Below are positions 1 to 7,045 of a DNA stretch of 30,408 bases, in pieces. The stretch covers positions 1 through 30,408 of IMG/VR virus record IMGVR_UViG_3300013123_000632. One strand, 5' to 3'. Each line of letters starts with the position of its first letter. Positions within the stretch are counted from its first letter, which is position 1. A program made the translations under genes and the position numbers. The notes under the pieces are model-generated. The model was given only the letters and a program-made list of their open reading frames with translations, did not search any database and was not told the origin of the DNA. The stretch is from a virus.

Positions 1-123
1 GGGCAAAGGGGAATAAATAACTCCCTTCATGCGACATTAAATTTATCTCCCGATTATGCGACACTCTCTTAAATAGTAAAATATATAAAGAACAATTACG
101 CTATTTAATTAGGGAAAAGGAGA
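1..123. repeat. Terminal direct repeat, left copy (circle overlap)
   Basis: The first 123 bases are identical to 30286-30408. The simplest reading is an assembly overlap of a circular molecule, giving a circle of 30,285 bp. The repeat contains the 5' end of the HsdS-like fragment (its ATG complement at 28-30) and its upstream region, including an AT-rich candidate TATA on the minus strand near 78-90. Confidence 0.95.
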
Positions 124-169
124 TTGGGTAGCCCATAATTATGGGAAATATTCTACCCTAATTCTCCTT
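117..169. other. Large two-storey stem-loop
   Basis: The outer arms AAGGAGATTGGGTAG (117-131) and the complement of 153-169 pair with small bulges. Between them lies a perfect 14-bp palindrome, CCCATAATTATGGG (132-145). It sits in the gene-poor stretch 31-256 downstream of the minus-strand unit ending at 257. It could be a terminator or RNA 3' structure, or a cruciform replication site. The structure is seen in the sequence; the function is not known. Confidence 0.6.
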
Positions 170-247
170 ATTATTTTTACTTATTCTTTTTCTTTGCCAT
201 ATTTATTGCCAGATTACTCTGTGCCTCCTTTTAGTTTAAAATATTCC

Positions 248-273
248 CTTCAAAAATTAAAAGGGAGAATTAA
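248..273. repeat. 26-bp repeat at operon 3' end, copy 1
   Basis: Matches 25671-25696 at 25 of 26 positions. Both copies lie at the 3' end of a minus-strand gene (257-445 here, 25704-26051 there). TCCCTT and AAGGGA arms can pair across an AT-rich loop, so a shared 3' end or terminator structure is likely. Confidence 0.6.
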
Positions 274-445
274 AATTATCAATTATTTTCTTATTCATTC
301 CAATAAGTGTAGTTCCAAGTATATTTTTTGTTCCTTGTTTCATTAAATCTTTAGCTTTCTTATCCTTCTTTTCTATAAATTTTACATTATCTTCTAAGAT
401 TGCTACTGATTGTATCAATGGTATTAAATCAAGAATCTTTACCAT
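257..445 (-). CDS. Small unknown protein, last gene of unit 3
   Basis: This 62-aa protein has no recognised family. The N-terminus is hydrophobic and short, the middle is lysine-rich (KKDKKAKDLMKQ), and a second amphipathic or weakly hydrophobic helix (about residues 40-55) follows. It starts 2 nt after the stop of the class III signal protein, so it is probably co-transcribed. Its last codons run into the 26-bp repeat shared with 25671-25696. A small accessory to the virion membrane proteins is possible, from position only. Confidence 0.6.
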   Translation of the reverse strand: MVKILDLIPLIQSVAILEDNVKFIEKKDKKAKDLMKQGTKNILGTTLIGMNKKIIDNFNSPF

Positions 446-447
446 TT

Positions 448-981
448 TTAACCGAATATGTCACTAAGGCTATCCTTGAAGTAATATAAGACTCCTGCAA
501 AAATAATTATAGCTCCAAATATAACATTTAATCCTAACATTGTCCTAGAGCTACTATCTTTATTATATCCATCAGCACAATATGTATATGATAGATTTAA
601 TAATTGTCCTCCAAAGACTACGTTTGAAGTATTAACCAAAGTGAATGAACCATCAGATACTTTTACTACATCTGTTGTAGTTACATATGTTGTTCCAGTT
701 ACATTAACTATTGTTGGAGCAATATTACACTCGCTTCCATATCCTGTTTTAAATGCGTCAGCTCCTGTATAAGATTGAGTGACATAAAATACTTTTGAAG
801 TATTTATAGCACTAGCATTGATAAATGCTGTTGATACATTTATTTGTTCAGAATAAGATTGAGTTGCCGTCATTAAGTTATTATCGTTTGCTACTTGTTC
901 TAAGAATGTTACTCCAAGTAATACTACAATTAACACCATAATAAAAGTTCCTATTCCTACTTGTCCTTTTTTATTATTCAT
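448..981 (-). CDS. Pilin-like class III signal peptide membrane protein
   Basis: This 177-aa protein opens with MNNKKGQVGIGTF, a class III signal peptide as in archaeal pilins and archaellins, where an EppA/FlaK-type peptidase would cut between G6 and Q7. A hydrophobic helix (about residues 8-27) follows, then a Thr/Ser/Asn-rich ectodomain with two cysteines (GSEC and TYC), then a second TM helix near residues 147-166 and a short tail. True pilins lack the C-terminal TM, so a processed virion membrane protein is an alternative. Its ATG is preceded at the same distance by the same 21-nt leader as the candidate coat gene at 17249, suggesting high, matched expression. Confidence 0.8.
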   Translation of the reverse strand: MNNKKGQVGIGTFIMVLIVVLLGVTFLEQVANDNNLMTATQSYSEQINVSTAFINASAINTSKVFYVTQSYTGADAFKTGYGSECNIAPTIVNVTGTTYVTTTDVVKVSDGSFTLVNTSNVVFGGQLLNLSYTYCADGYNKDSSSRTMLGLNVIFGAIIIFAGVLYYFKDSLSDIFG

Positions 982-984
982 CTA

Positions 985-1026
985 TTAATCTCCCCTCCAT
1001 AAACATAACTCTGTATAGAGTTTCAT
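985..1026 (-). CDS. 13-codon leader mini-ORF before the pilin-like gene
   Basis: ATGAAACTC opens a 13-codon frame (MKLYTELCLWRGD) ending in TAA, then TAG, directly before the ATG at 981. Its ATG overlaps the stop of 1023-1196 (ATGA), so it would be translated by coupling. It covers the 21-nt leader and Shine-Dalgarno region. The coat gene has a mini-ORF of the same length and ATGAAA start in the same place but with different residues, so the arrangement rather than the peptide may matter. Confidence 0.4.
   Translation of the reverse strand: MKLYTELCLWRGD
986..1006 (-). promoter_or_regulatory. Shared 21-nt leader with strong SD, copy 1
   Basis: On the minus strand it reads ATGTTTATGGAGGGGAGATT plus A, and contains GGAGG. 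An identical 21-nt sequence is at 17254-17274. In both cases exactly 4 nt separate it from the ATG. It is likely a ribosome-binding or translation-enhancing leader for abundant virion proteins. Confidence 0.75.
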
Positions 1027-1196
1027 TTGTCCCTCTTAATCCCTAATTTATTTGAGACTTTAATAGCAAATATTTCTATATCTTTCTTGTCATATTTCTT
1101 ACCATAATCCTTTTGATATTTACTTGGAACTGGTTTTTCTAAGTATTCTTCAATTAAACTTTCTTTTAATTCTTTAAATTCTTTTGTATATGGCAT
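1023..1196 (-). CDS. Small charged unknown protein (57 aa)
   Basis: The frame runs from the ATG at 1196 (MPYTKEFKELKES) to the TGA at 1023. The start overlaps the upstream stop as TAATG and the stop overlaps the leader mini-ORF as ATGA, so it sits tightly in unit 3. It is Lys/Glu/Tyr-rich with no TM and no recognised family. The double coupling is the main support that it is real. Confidence 0.65.
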   Translation of the reverse strand: MPYTKEFKELKESLIEEYLEKPVPSKYQKDYGKKYDKKDIEIFAIKVSNKLGIKRDK

Positions 1197-1864
1197 TAGT
1201 CAAATAACCAATTCCTTCTGGAATTGTTCTCCGATTTAAATTCTTCTTTAAAGAATAATGACCTATTGTCTTTTTCTACTTCTCTTGGTTCTATTTGTCT
1301 GACTAATGGTGCTGATTGTCTTCCTGCTTGTTTTATTAAATTAACTGCCGAATATTTAGGAACTTTAACTGATGTTTTACCTAATATTTTTGAGAATGTT
1401 CTTTCTGCTGTGGAACTAATGGCTTCGGCTTTTTTTTGGATTGCCCCAAGCTTCATCATTCCTTCTCTCTTTTTTATCTTTTTTAGTTCTTTATCTAATT
1501 TTTCCTTGTTTCTAATATATTCTTCTAATTCTTTTTGTTCTTTTTGTGTAAGTTTCGTTGATTTTTCTTCTCTTTCTTTTTCTGCTTCCTTTTGTTTCTT
1601 TCTATATTTAACTACCCCTTCATAATCCCCTTGACTCTTTCTAGCAATTTCTTCTCCAACGGCAAAGTCAAATTTTTTAGCAAATTTTTGCTTAATCTTT
1701 TCTTCATTAGATAATAAATTTTGCTTTTTTTTAAAATATTCAATATCTATACTTTTATTTTTATCTTCTATTTTTTCTCTAATTTTATTTTGCTCTTTTA
1801 AATCTTCGTTTAGTTTTTCAAATATTCCTTTAAAACTTGCTGTTGATTCTTTTTCTTTTTTCAT
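1196..1864 (-). CDS. Charged coiled-coil protein
   Basis: About 222 aa starting MKKEKESTASFKG. This ATG (1862-1864) overlaps the upstream TGA as ATGA, so it is preferred to the ATG three codons earlier at 1873. Residues about 10-145 are a long Lys/Glu coiled coil; the tail is more polar with prolines and ends EEFKSENNSRRNWLFD. No enzyme motif. A scaffold or internal virion protein is possible from its operon position, but no family is recognised. Confidence 0.75.
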   Translation of the reverse strand: MKKEKESTASFKGIFEKLNEDLKEQNKIREKIEDKNKSIDIEYFKKKQNLLSNEEKIKQKFAKKFDFAVGEEIARKSQGDYEGVVKYRKKQKEAEKEREEKSTKLTQKEQKELEEYIRNKEKLDKELKKIKKREGMMKLGAIQKKAEAISSTAERTFSKILGKTSVKVPKYSAVNLIKQAGRQSAPLVRQIEPREVEKDNRSLFFKEEFKSENNSRRNWLFD

Positions 1865-2253
1865 ATTCCACATAACTTCCTATTATTTTTTAATAAATTA
1901 GGATTATCTTTAATTATGTTATCTTGATTAGAAAATAAATTTTTATTTCCCTTAAACATATTTTTTTCTTTCATAACTTCCCAATCAGTATGATTAGTTA
2001 TATTTTTAACATTCAAGGGATTAGCTCCAAAGTTTATTTCATTCTGTCTTTTCTTTCTATAAAAATCTAAGGTTTCTTTTATTTGTTCTTCTCTTTCTTC
2101 TTTTAAGAAACGTTCTAATTCTCTTTGATTACTGCTCTTTTGTATTTCTTCTAATTTCTTTTCCATTAAGAATCTATCATATAATTCTCTAAATTCTTCT
2201 TTTCTTTCTTTATTTCTACCACCTAGATTTTTTATAAAGTTTATAAGTCCCAT
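1861..2253 (-). CDS. Charged helical protein, first gene of unit 3
   Basis: A 130-aa protein starting MGLINFIKNLGGRNKERKEE. The short N-terminal amphipathic segment could associate with a membrane, and most of the rest is charged helix. The ATG lies exactly 20 nt after the last base of a TATATAAATA box, so the mRNA is probably leaderless. It overlaps the next coiled-coil gene by an ATGA junction. No family recognised. Confidence 0.8.
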   Translation of the reverse strand: MGLINFIKNLGGRNKERKEEFRELYDRFLMEKKLEEIQKSSNQRELERFLKEEREEQIKETLDFYRKKRQNEINFGANPLNVKNITNHTDWEVMKEKNMFKGNKNLFSNQDNIIKDNPNLLKNNRKLCGI

Positions 2254-2272
2254 CTTTTTACGAGTATCATTT

Positions 2273-2292
2273 TATTTATATATTAGAGGGTT
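2273..2292 (-). promoter_or_regulatory. Conserved promoter P3 (AACCCTCT + TATA)
   Basis: The minus strand reads AACCCTCTAATATATAAATA. The TATA box ends at 2273 and the ATG of the next gene starts at 2253, which places transcription start at or next to the ATG. The stop codon of the upstream gene (2291-2293) overlaps the AACCCTCT part. Identical elements lie at 10903-10922 and 17312-17331, and a near-identical one at 17362-17381 on the plus strand. Confidence 0.9.
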
Positions 2293-2557
2293 ATGTTACT
2301 ATCCTCGCTATTGATTTAAATGAAATATATCCTATCAAGAATAAAACAAATACATAAATAACATTTCCTAAATAATATCCGAATATTAATGAACTTAAAG
2401 CTAATACAACCATAAATACTCTATTTGATAATCCCATCTTTGCTGAAGCAAAACTTATTACAATTATAAAAGCAAATGTAAATAATTCTAAACTTCCTAG
2501 AAAATAATCAAGAAAAATCTTTTTAAAGTCTAAGGGATTTATATATGTTGATGTCAT
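2291..2557 (-). CDS. Small membrane protein, end of unit 2
   Basis: 88 aa starting MTSTYINPLDFKKIF. An in-frame GTG at 2566 is only 2 nt from the AGGAGG Shine-Dalgarno, whereas the ATG at 2557 is 11 nt away, so the ATG is chosen. About three hydrophobic segments fill residues 15-80 (SLELFTFAFIIVISF, VFMVVLALSSLIFGYYLG, VIYVFVLFLIGYISF). The gene follows the 161-aa membrane protein closely. No recognised family; probably a viral membrane protein. Confidence 0.75.
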   Translation of the reverse strand: MTSTYINPLDFKKIFLDYFLGSLELFTFAFIIVISFASAKMGLSNRVFMVVLALSSLIFGYYLGNVIYVFVLFLIGYISFKSIARIVT

Positions 2558-2558
2558 T

Positions 2559-3044
2559 TTAATCACTTCCTCCTATCCACTCTATAGTTGCTATAGCAAA
2601 TCCAACAATAAAGAGAGATATTAATGTTAGAGTTATCCATCCAAATACTCCTGTAGAATCTTGATTAAATATATAATTTGCTATTCCCCATATATCTTGA
2701 ACAACATATCCAAATATTAAATATCCTAATACTGCCTTTACTGCATCTGTTCCTTTAATATTAGCTAGAGGATTTAATCCTTGAAATATTCCACTTATTA
2801 ATCCTATAACTGCTATAGCTACTAATCCTATTAAAATATTATTGAAAAATCCACTATCATTTCTAGCAAAAAAACTTGCTGTATCTGAAGTTGATGTTGT
2901 CGTATCTGGAGTATTTAAAGTTATATTTCCGCTTGAATTTGATGCAAAAATACTAACAAGTTTATTAGAAGTTGTTGGAACTCCTGCTATAGCCATTATA
3001 AACATAATTCCTATTGCAATAGTTAAATAAAAATAATATTTCAT
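2559..3044 (-). CDS. Membrane protein with glycosylated loop
   Basis: A 161-aa protein with an N-terminal signal or TM segment (MKYYFYLTIAIGIMFIMAIAG), a Thr/Ser/Asn-rich outer loop with sequons (NSSG, NITL, NDSG), and three further hydrophobic segments near residues 69-86, 104-122 and 135-156. The ATG overlaps the stop of the giant LamG adhesin by 4 nt, so the two are translationally coupled and may form one membrane complex. No recognised family. Confidence 0.75.
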   Translation of the reverse strand: MKYYFYLTIAIGIMFIMAIAGVPTTSNKLVSIFASNSSGNITLNTPDTTTSTSDTASFFARNDSGFFNNILIGLVAIAVIGLISGIFQGLNPLANIKGTDAVKAVLGYLIFGYVVQDIWGIANYIFNQDSTGVFGWITLTLISLFIVGFAIATIEWIGGSD

Positions 3045-6000
3045 TGTTGTTCTCCTTTTATTATAAATCCTATTGTCATAATTATTGCTAAATATACTAA
3101 CAAGTCTCCGAATGATACTAATGCTCCTTCAAATGGAGAGGCATCAGGTAATAGATTAACAGTATTTAAAAAGAATAATAATCCAGTTATCATACCCATA
3201 ACTACTGCCTCATTCTGTATTCCGTATCTCATTATAAGTCCACCTACTACTAATATTATAATGGATACAGATATTAAAGCCTTACTAAATTGTCCTCCAT
3301 CATCTCCTAATATCCCAAAGAGATTAGCATTTATATATGTACTTAAATCTTGAAAGAAATACCATAGGCTAAAGTCATTTGATTCTGAAATTAGCCAATA
3401 TTTAGTTCCATTTATTTGAGTAGAATTTACAATATAATAATAACTCATAATTACTTTTGTTTGATTTGAAGTATTCGCATTTAACGTTAAAATTCCACCA
3501 CTATCACTTGTAGAAGTTTGAGTTCCTATTAATGTTCCATTATTATATCTTAAAGTAAATCCCCAAGAATCTAAAAGCCAATAACTTGTAGAAATTGTAT
3601 AATTGAAATTATAAATAGTATTTGAAGATAAAAAATCATTTGAAGGTTTTATTTGATAGTTTATTCCTTTGGAATAATCACTTGATACAACACTTACTGA
3701 TGTTCCTCCTAAAACTATTGTATATGTTGATTGTGTTGGTGTAAGAGTTGTTGTATAAGTATCATAACCTGATTTAATAAAAGTAAAGATGTGTGAGAAA
3801 TCTGGATTAAGCCAAAATGTTACTCCCCCTGAACTATCTGTCGTCCCTTGTGCTACCGTCGTTGTTGAACCGCTTATTTCTCTTATTCCAGTTACTTTTA
3901 CTCCACTTATTACATCATTAAAAGCACTAAGAACCTGAAATGTAACAAAAATTCCATCTGTAGAACTTAATAAATAAAGAATTTGGTTTGTTGTTGAATT
4001 TGAATATGACAAAGCATCTGGATTCCATATTCTTTGAGGATGTGTAGATGAAGAATATTGGACATAAGGATTTATTGTTAAATTTCTATCTGTAGGGGAA
4101 GCACAGAATGAGTAGTTATAATTTTCTGTGTTGTTTACATAGTCTGAAGTTTTATTTACAGTTCCAGAACCAAGATAATAAATAAATTCTGCCGAAGGTA
4201 TTTTAGCGGTTATTGAAGATAAATTTGATTCATCTTTGAAAGTTATATTAAAATATTGAGTATTATAAGTTGAATTACATAAAGTTAATAGAGTATAGTT
4301 AATATATTGTTGAGATGTATCTCCTGTTATATTTATTCCTGCGTATGTCATAATCCAACTAATAAAGTTATTTCCTGTAGCACTTGATGGTAAGTCAAAA
4401 GATACAGACCAATTTCCACTAGAATTTGTTGCTGTATAATATGTTCCGTTTCTATTTAGATAAACATTAGTTAATGAACTATTTGAATTTAAATTTACTA
4501 AATATGTCTCATAAGCTGTTTCATAAGATGTAGAGTTAAATGTTCTACTATTCTCAAACACTTTATAATCCCAGCTTATTGTTGTTGAGTTTATGTCTCC
4601 TGCTGAATCATTTGCGTATATAGTTACATTCTTTTTTGATGATAGAGTTATGTTAGACAGATTTGCTACCCCACTTAATGCTCCTATTAAAGTCACATTT
4701 GTTCCATTATAATTATACCATACATTACTTAATGATAAATCTGTTGCCGTTATTGATAAATTTAGTGTTGAGTTGTTTACTCCATAATTTATTAATGATG
4801 TTGGATAGTTTAATGATATTGTTGGAGATGAAAAATCTACTTTAAAAGTATAGTTATTAGTTGCGAATCCACAATTTCCATCTGAATCACAAAATTTCAT
4901 ATTCCATAAATAAGATTGTTGATTAGTATAAGTATTTGAATATGTTATAGTTTGGCTAGTTCCACTTAATCCAATCGTTGAATTTCTTACTGCCCAGCTT
5001 CCACTAGAGTTATCATAAAAAGAAGCATTAACTATTGTTGCTCCTCCAGCACTTATACTTCCAGTTGCATTTAAAGTAACTATAACATTTGATAAAGCAG
5101 AATTATTAGATGGGGAGTTGAGAGTAACTGACCCACCTGTGCCATAAGGTAAACCAGCACTTACTTGTGCTATTTCTGTTGAGTTTAAGGCTTTATTCCA
5201 TATTACTAATTCGTCTAATAAACCATCAAATCCCTCTCCAACATAAGCACCTAAGACGCCATCTACATCAAAATTTACTGGAATAGATGCTGTTACTTCT
5301 AAATTTCCGTTGAGGTATAATTTCAGATTTGAAGAAGAACTCATTACTCCAATTATGTTAATCCAACTCCCATTATTTATAGAAATTGTACCTTGTGTAT
5401 AATCTACATTTACTCCATCTCTCCATACTATTTTTAATTTATTTGCTGTGCTTTTTACAAATCCATAATCTGTTCCTTCTCCAGCAGGATTACCATGAAG
5501 AAATAATATGTTATCTTCTACACCTGAAGAATTTGTATTAATCCAAATAGAAAATGACATTGGATATGTTGTTAAACCAACCCAATCACTTCTATTTGCT
5601 CCTCCATTTGTATTATTTGTAAAATTAAAACCTGAATTTATTTTACCTCCATAATTGACTAATGCACTTGTAATAAGGAAATCTCTATTCTGATTTGTTG
5701 AATCACTCATATTAGTTCCTGCTGTTTCATCCATTTTCCAATATCCTAATATAGAAGAATTATATACAATATTTATTTCTTCTCCCCAAGTCGCCCAAGA
5801 ATTTAACCATTCTCCATTAGTCTTTATAACCCAATCTACAGTTCTTGAAGGAGCTTTTTTTCCTTCTAGTTTTAATTCGTATATTCCTACTGGTTTAACT
5901 TCTCCCAATTTATACTCTTCCCATAAAGGTCTTTTTTCTAAGTGATAACCTATTAAGACATTTGAACAAGTTTGTATCTTAGTTCCATTAGCTGTTGTCT

Positions 6001-6418
6001 TTCCATTATCAACACATTTAAATTCATAATCATCTACTTTATATTCTTCTTCTTTTACTTTTAAATATAATTTATAACTTCTTACAGATTGTTCTACTGA
6101 AGAACCATCTTCTTTTATTGTTAGGAATTTAATATCTTCGACTAATGGAGAATCTTCATTTAATTTAATTTCTATTATCGATTCACAATCAGAACCACAA
6201 GTTTCATCGTGTTTAGATATATAACCTTCAAATAATGTTGCTCCAAGACCAAAGAAATTTTTTACTTCAAGAGGTTTATATTTCTGTAATAATTCTATAT
6301 CTGCTGAAGTCTTACCATCGAAAGTGGTTATTCTATCTATTTTAATATTGTCTATTTCTATCGCTGATACTAAACTGATAAAGAAGATAGATATTAAAAT
6401 AATTGGTAGTGTTTTCAT
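3041..6418 (-). CDS. Large LamG-domain surface adhesin
   Basis: A 1125-aa secreted, membrane-anchored protein. Residues 1-20 form a signal peptide. A Cys-containing N-domain (CGSDC near 74-78) is followed by a LamG/concanavalin-A-like domain at about 223-420 (ILGYWKMDETAG at the start, DELVIWNKALNSTEI at the end). Repeated beta-sandwich, Asn/Ser/Thr-rich stretches with dozens of N-glycosylation sequons follow, and then three C-terminal TM helices in the last 85 residues. LamG domains bind glycans; proteins of this kind are surface structures in pyrococcal spindle virus PAV1. Likely the receptor-binding spike (inference). It overlaps both neighbours by 4 nt. Confidence 0.85.
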   Translation of the reverse strand: MKTLPIILISIFFISLVSAIEIDNIKIDRITTFDGKTSADIELLQKYKPLEVKNFFGLGATLFEGYISKHDETCGSDCESIIEIKLNEDSPLVEDIKFLTIKEDGSSVEQSVRSYKLYLKVKEEEYKVDDYEFKCVDNGKTTANGTKIQTCSNVLIGYHLEKRPLWEEYKLGEVKPVGIYELKLEGKKAPSRTVDWVIKTNGEWLNSWATWGEEINIVYNSSILGYWKMDETAGTNMSDSTNQNRDFLITSALVNYGGKINSGFNFTNNTNGGANRSDWVGLTTYPMSFSIWINTNSSGVEDNILFLHGNPAGEGTDYGFVKSTANKLKIVWRDGVNVDYTQGTISINNGSWINIIGVMSSSSNLKLYLNGNLEVTASIPVNFDVDGVLGAYVGEGFDGLLDELVIWNKALNSTEIAQVSAGLPYGTGGSVTLNSPSNNSALSNVIVTLNATGSISAGGATIVNASFYDNSSGSWAVRNSTIGLSGTSQTITYSNTYTNQQSYLWNMKFCDSDGNCGFATNNYTFKVDFSSPTISLNYPTSLINYGVNNSTLNLSITATDLSLSNVWYNYNGTNVTLIGALSGVANLSNITLSSKKNVTIYANDSAGDINSTTISWDYKVFENSRTFNSTSYETAYETYLVNLNSNSSLTNVYLNRNGTYYTATNSSGNWSVSFDLPSSATGNNFISWIMTYAGINITGDTSQQYINYTLLTLCNSTYNTQYFNITFKDESNLSSITAKIPSAEFIYYLGSGTVNKTSDYVNNTENYNYSFCASPTDRNLTINPYVQYSSSTHPQRIWNPDALSYSNSTTNQILYLLSSTDGIFVTFQVLSAFNDVISGVKVTGIREISGSTTTVAQGTTDSSGGVTFWLNPDFSHIFTFIKSGYDTYTTTLTPTQSTYTIVLGGTSVSVVSSDYSKGINYQIKPSNDFLSSNTIYNFNYTISTSYWLLDSWGFTLRYNNGTLIGTQTSTSDSGGILTLNANTSNQTKVIMSYYYIVNSTQINGTKYWLISESNDFSLWYFFQDLSTYINANLFGILGDDGGQFSKALISVSIIILVVGGLIMRYGIQNEAVVMGMITGLLFFLNTVNLLPDASPFEGALVSFGDLLVYLAIIMTIGFIIKGEQQ

Positions 6419-6663
6419 AGAAATTTACCTCCAGCTATATAACCTATTGCTATACTTGAAAAAAATAAAATAGCATAAGGAATAATTAAATCTCCTTGTA
6501 GACAAGATAATTTAGTTCCATCAGTAATAGTTGAATTTGTACAATCCATATCAGTTCTATATATCGTTACGTTATCTACTAAAAATGGAATAAAAAGAAC
6601 ACCCATAGAAAAAAGAAAAATTGCTATAAATGTTCCTAAAAAGATATTCCCTTTATTATTCAT
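6415..6663 (-). CDS. Two-TM membrane protein, paralogue A
   Basis: 82 aa starting MNNKGNIFLGTFIA. This ATG overlaps the upstream stop (ATGA) and is preferred to one 29 codons earlier inside the previous gene. Layout: TM1 near residues 8-28, an outer loop with two cysteines (MDC...LSC), TM2 near 58-78. The next gene upstream has the same plan, and the N-terminus resembles that of the pilin-like protein at 981. Probably a minor virion membrane protein. Confidence 0.75.
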   Translation of the reverse strand: MNNKGNIFLGTFIAIFLFSMGVLFIPFLVDNVTIYRTDMDCTNSTITDGTKLSCLQGDLIIPYAILFFSSIAIGYIAGGKFL

Positions 6664-6923
6664 CTTACTGCTAGACCCCCAAGTAGCATTCCTGCCAAAC
6701 CAAAAATAACTCCTGAAAATAAAGGAATAAATAAATCTAAACTTGTACAAATTGCTTTATCTTGATTAGATATATCTACTGCTGAACAGTTCATTCCATT
6801 GGCCCCCATAACTGTATCACTAGTTATTATTTCTTTTACTGCTGGACTTAGAGCCAATCCTAAAACAAAACAAACTATACCTAACATTAAAACATAAAAA
6901 CCAGCAAAACCATTTTTATTCAT
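6660..6923 (-). CDS. Two-TM membrane protein, paralogue B
   Basis: 87 aa starting MNKNGFAGFYVLMLG. The start is set by an ATGA overlap with the zinc microprotein stop at 6920; an in-frame ATG nine codons earlier would overlap that gene further. TM1 near residues 7-24, a loop with two cysteines (MNC...AIC) and a TM2 rich in Gly. Same plan as 6415-6663, so a local duplication is likely. In fuselloviruses small paralogous two-helix proteins form the coat, which is an analogy only. Confidence 0.75.
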   Translation of the reverse strand: MNKNGFAGFYVLMLGIVCFVLGLALSPAVKEIITSDTVMGANGMNCSAVDISNQDKAICTSLDLFIPLFSGVIFGLAGMLLGGLAVR

Positions 6924-7045
6924 TTGCTTCTCCAAATAACTTTTATACAATCATTACACCATATTCTTTTATTTAATTCATTAGTTAAGTCATAATAATC
7001 AATAAATTTTTTCTTACATTTATTACATTCACAAACTACGCCCAT
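6920..7045 (-). CDS. Zinc-ribbon microprotein (41 aa)
   Basis: The frame runs from the ATG at 7045 (MGVVCECNKCKKKF) to the TGA at 6920. Cysteines at CECNKC and, 20 residues later, CNDC form a zinc ribbon of CxxC...CxxC type. The start lies inside the last codons of the 1227-aa gene and the stop overlaps the next ATG, so it is locked into unit 2. A role in nucleic-acid or protein binding is possible. Confidence 0.75.
   Translation of the reverse strand: MGVVCECNKCKKKFIDYYDLTNELNKRIWCNDCIKVIWRSK

Noticed and set aside
448-981. Genuine archaellin or pilus operon
   Set aside because: No ATPase/TadC-like platform gene or peptidase is encoded, and the protein has a second C-terminal TM helix unusual for pilins.
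1224-1625. Plus-strand reading frames opposite the minus-strand structural genes (also near 2842-3030, 4663-4845, 11608-11793, 13553-13738, 15476-15685, 20902-21204, 21961-22329, 23006-23356)
   Set aside because: They lie antisense within well-supported genes, have low-complexity Ser/Leu/Phe composition and no promoter or Shine-Dalgarno.
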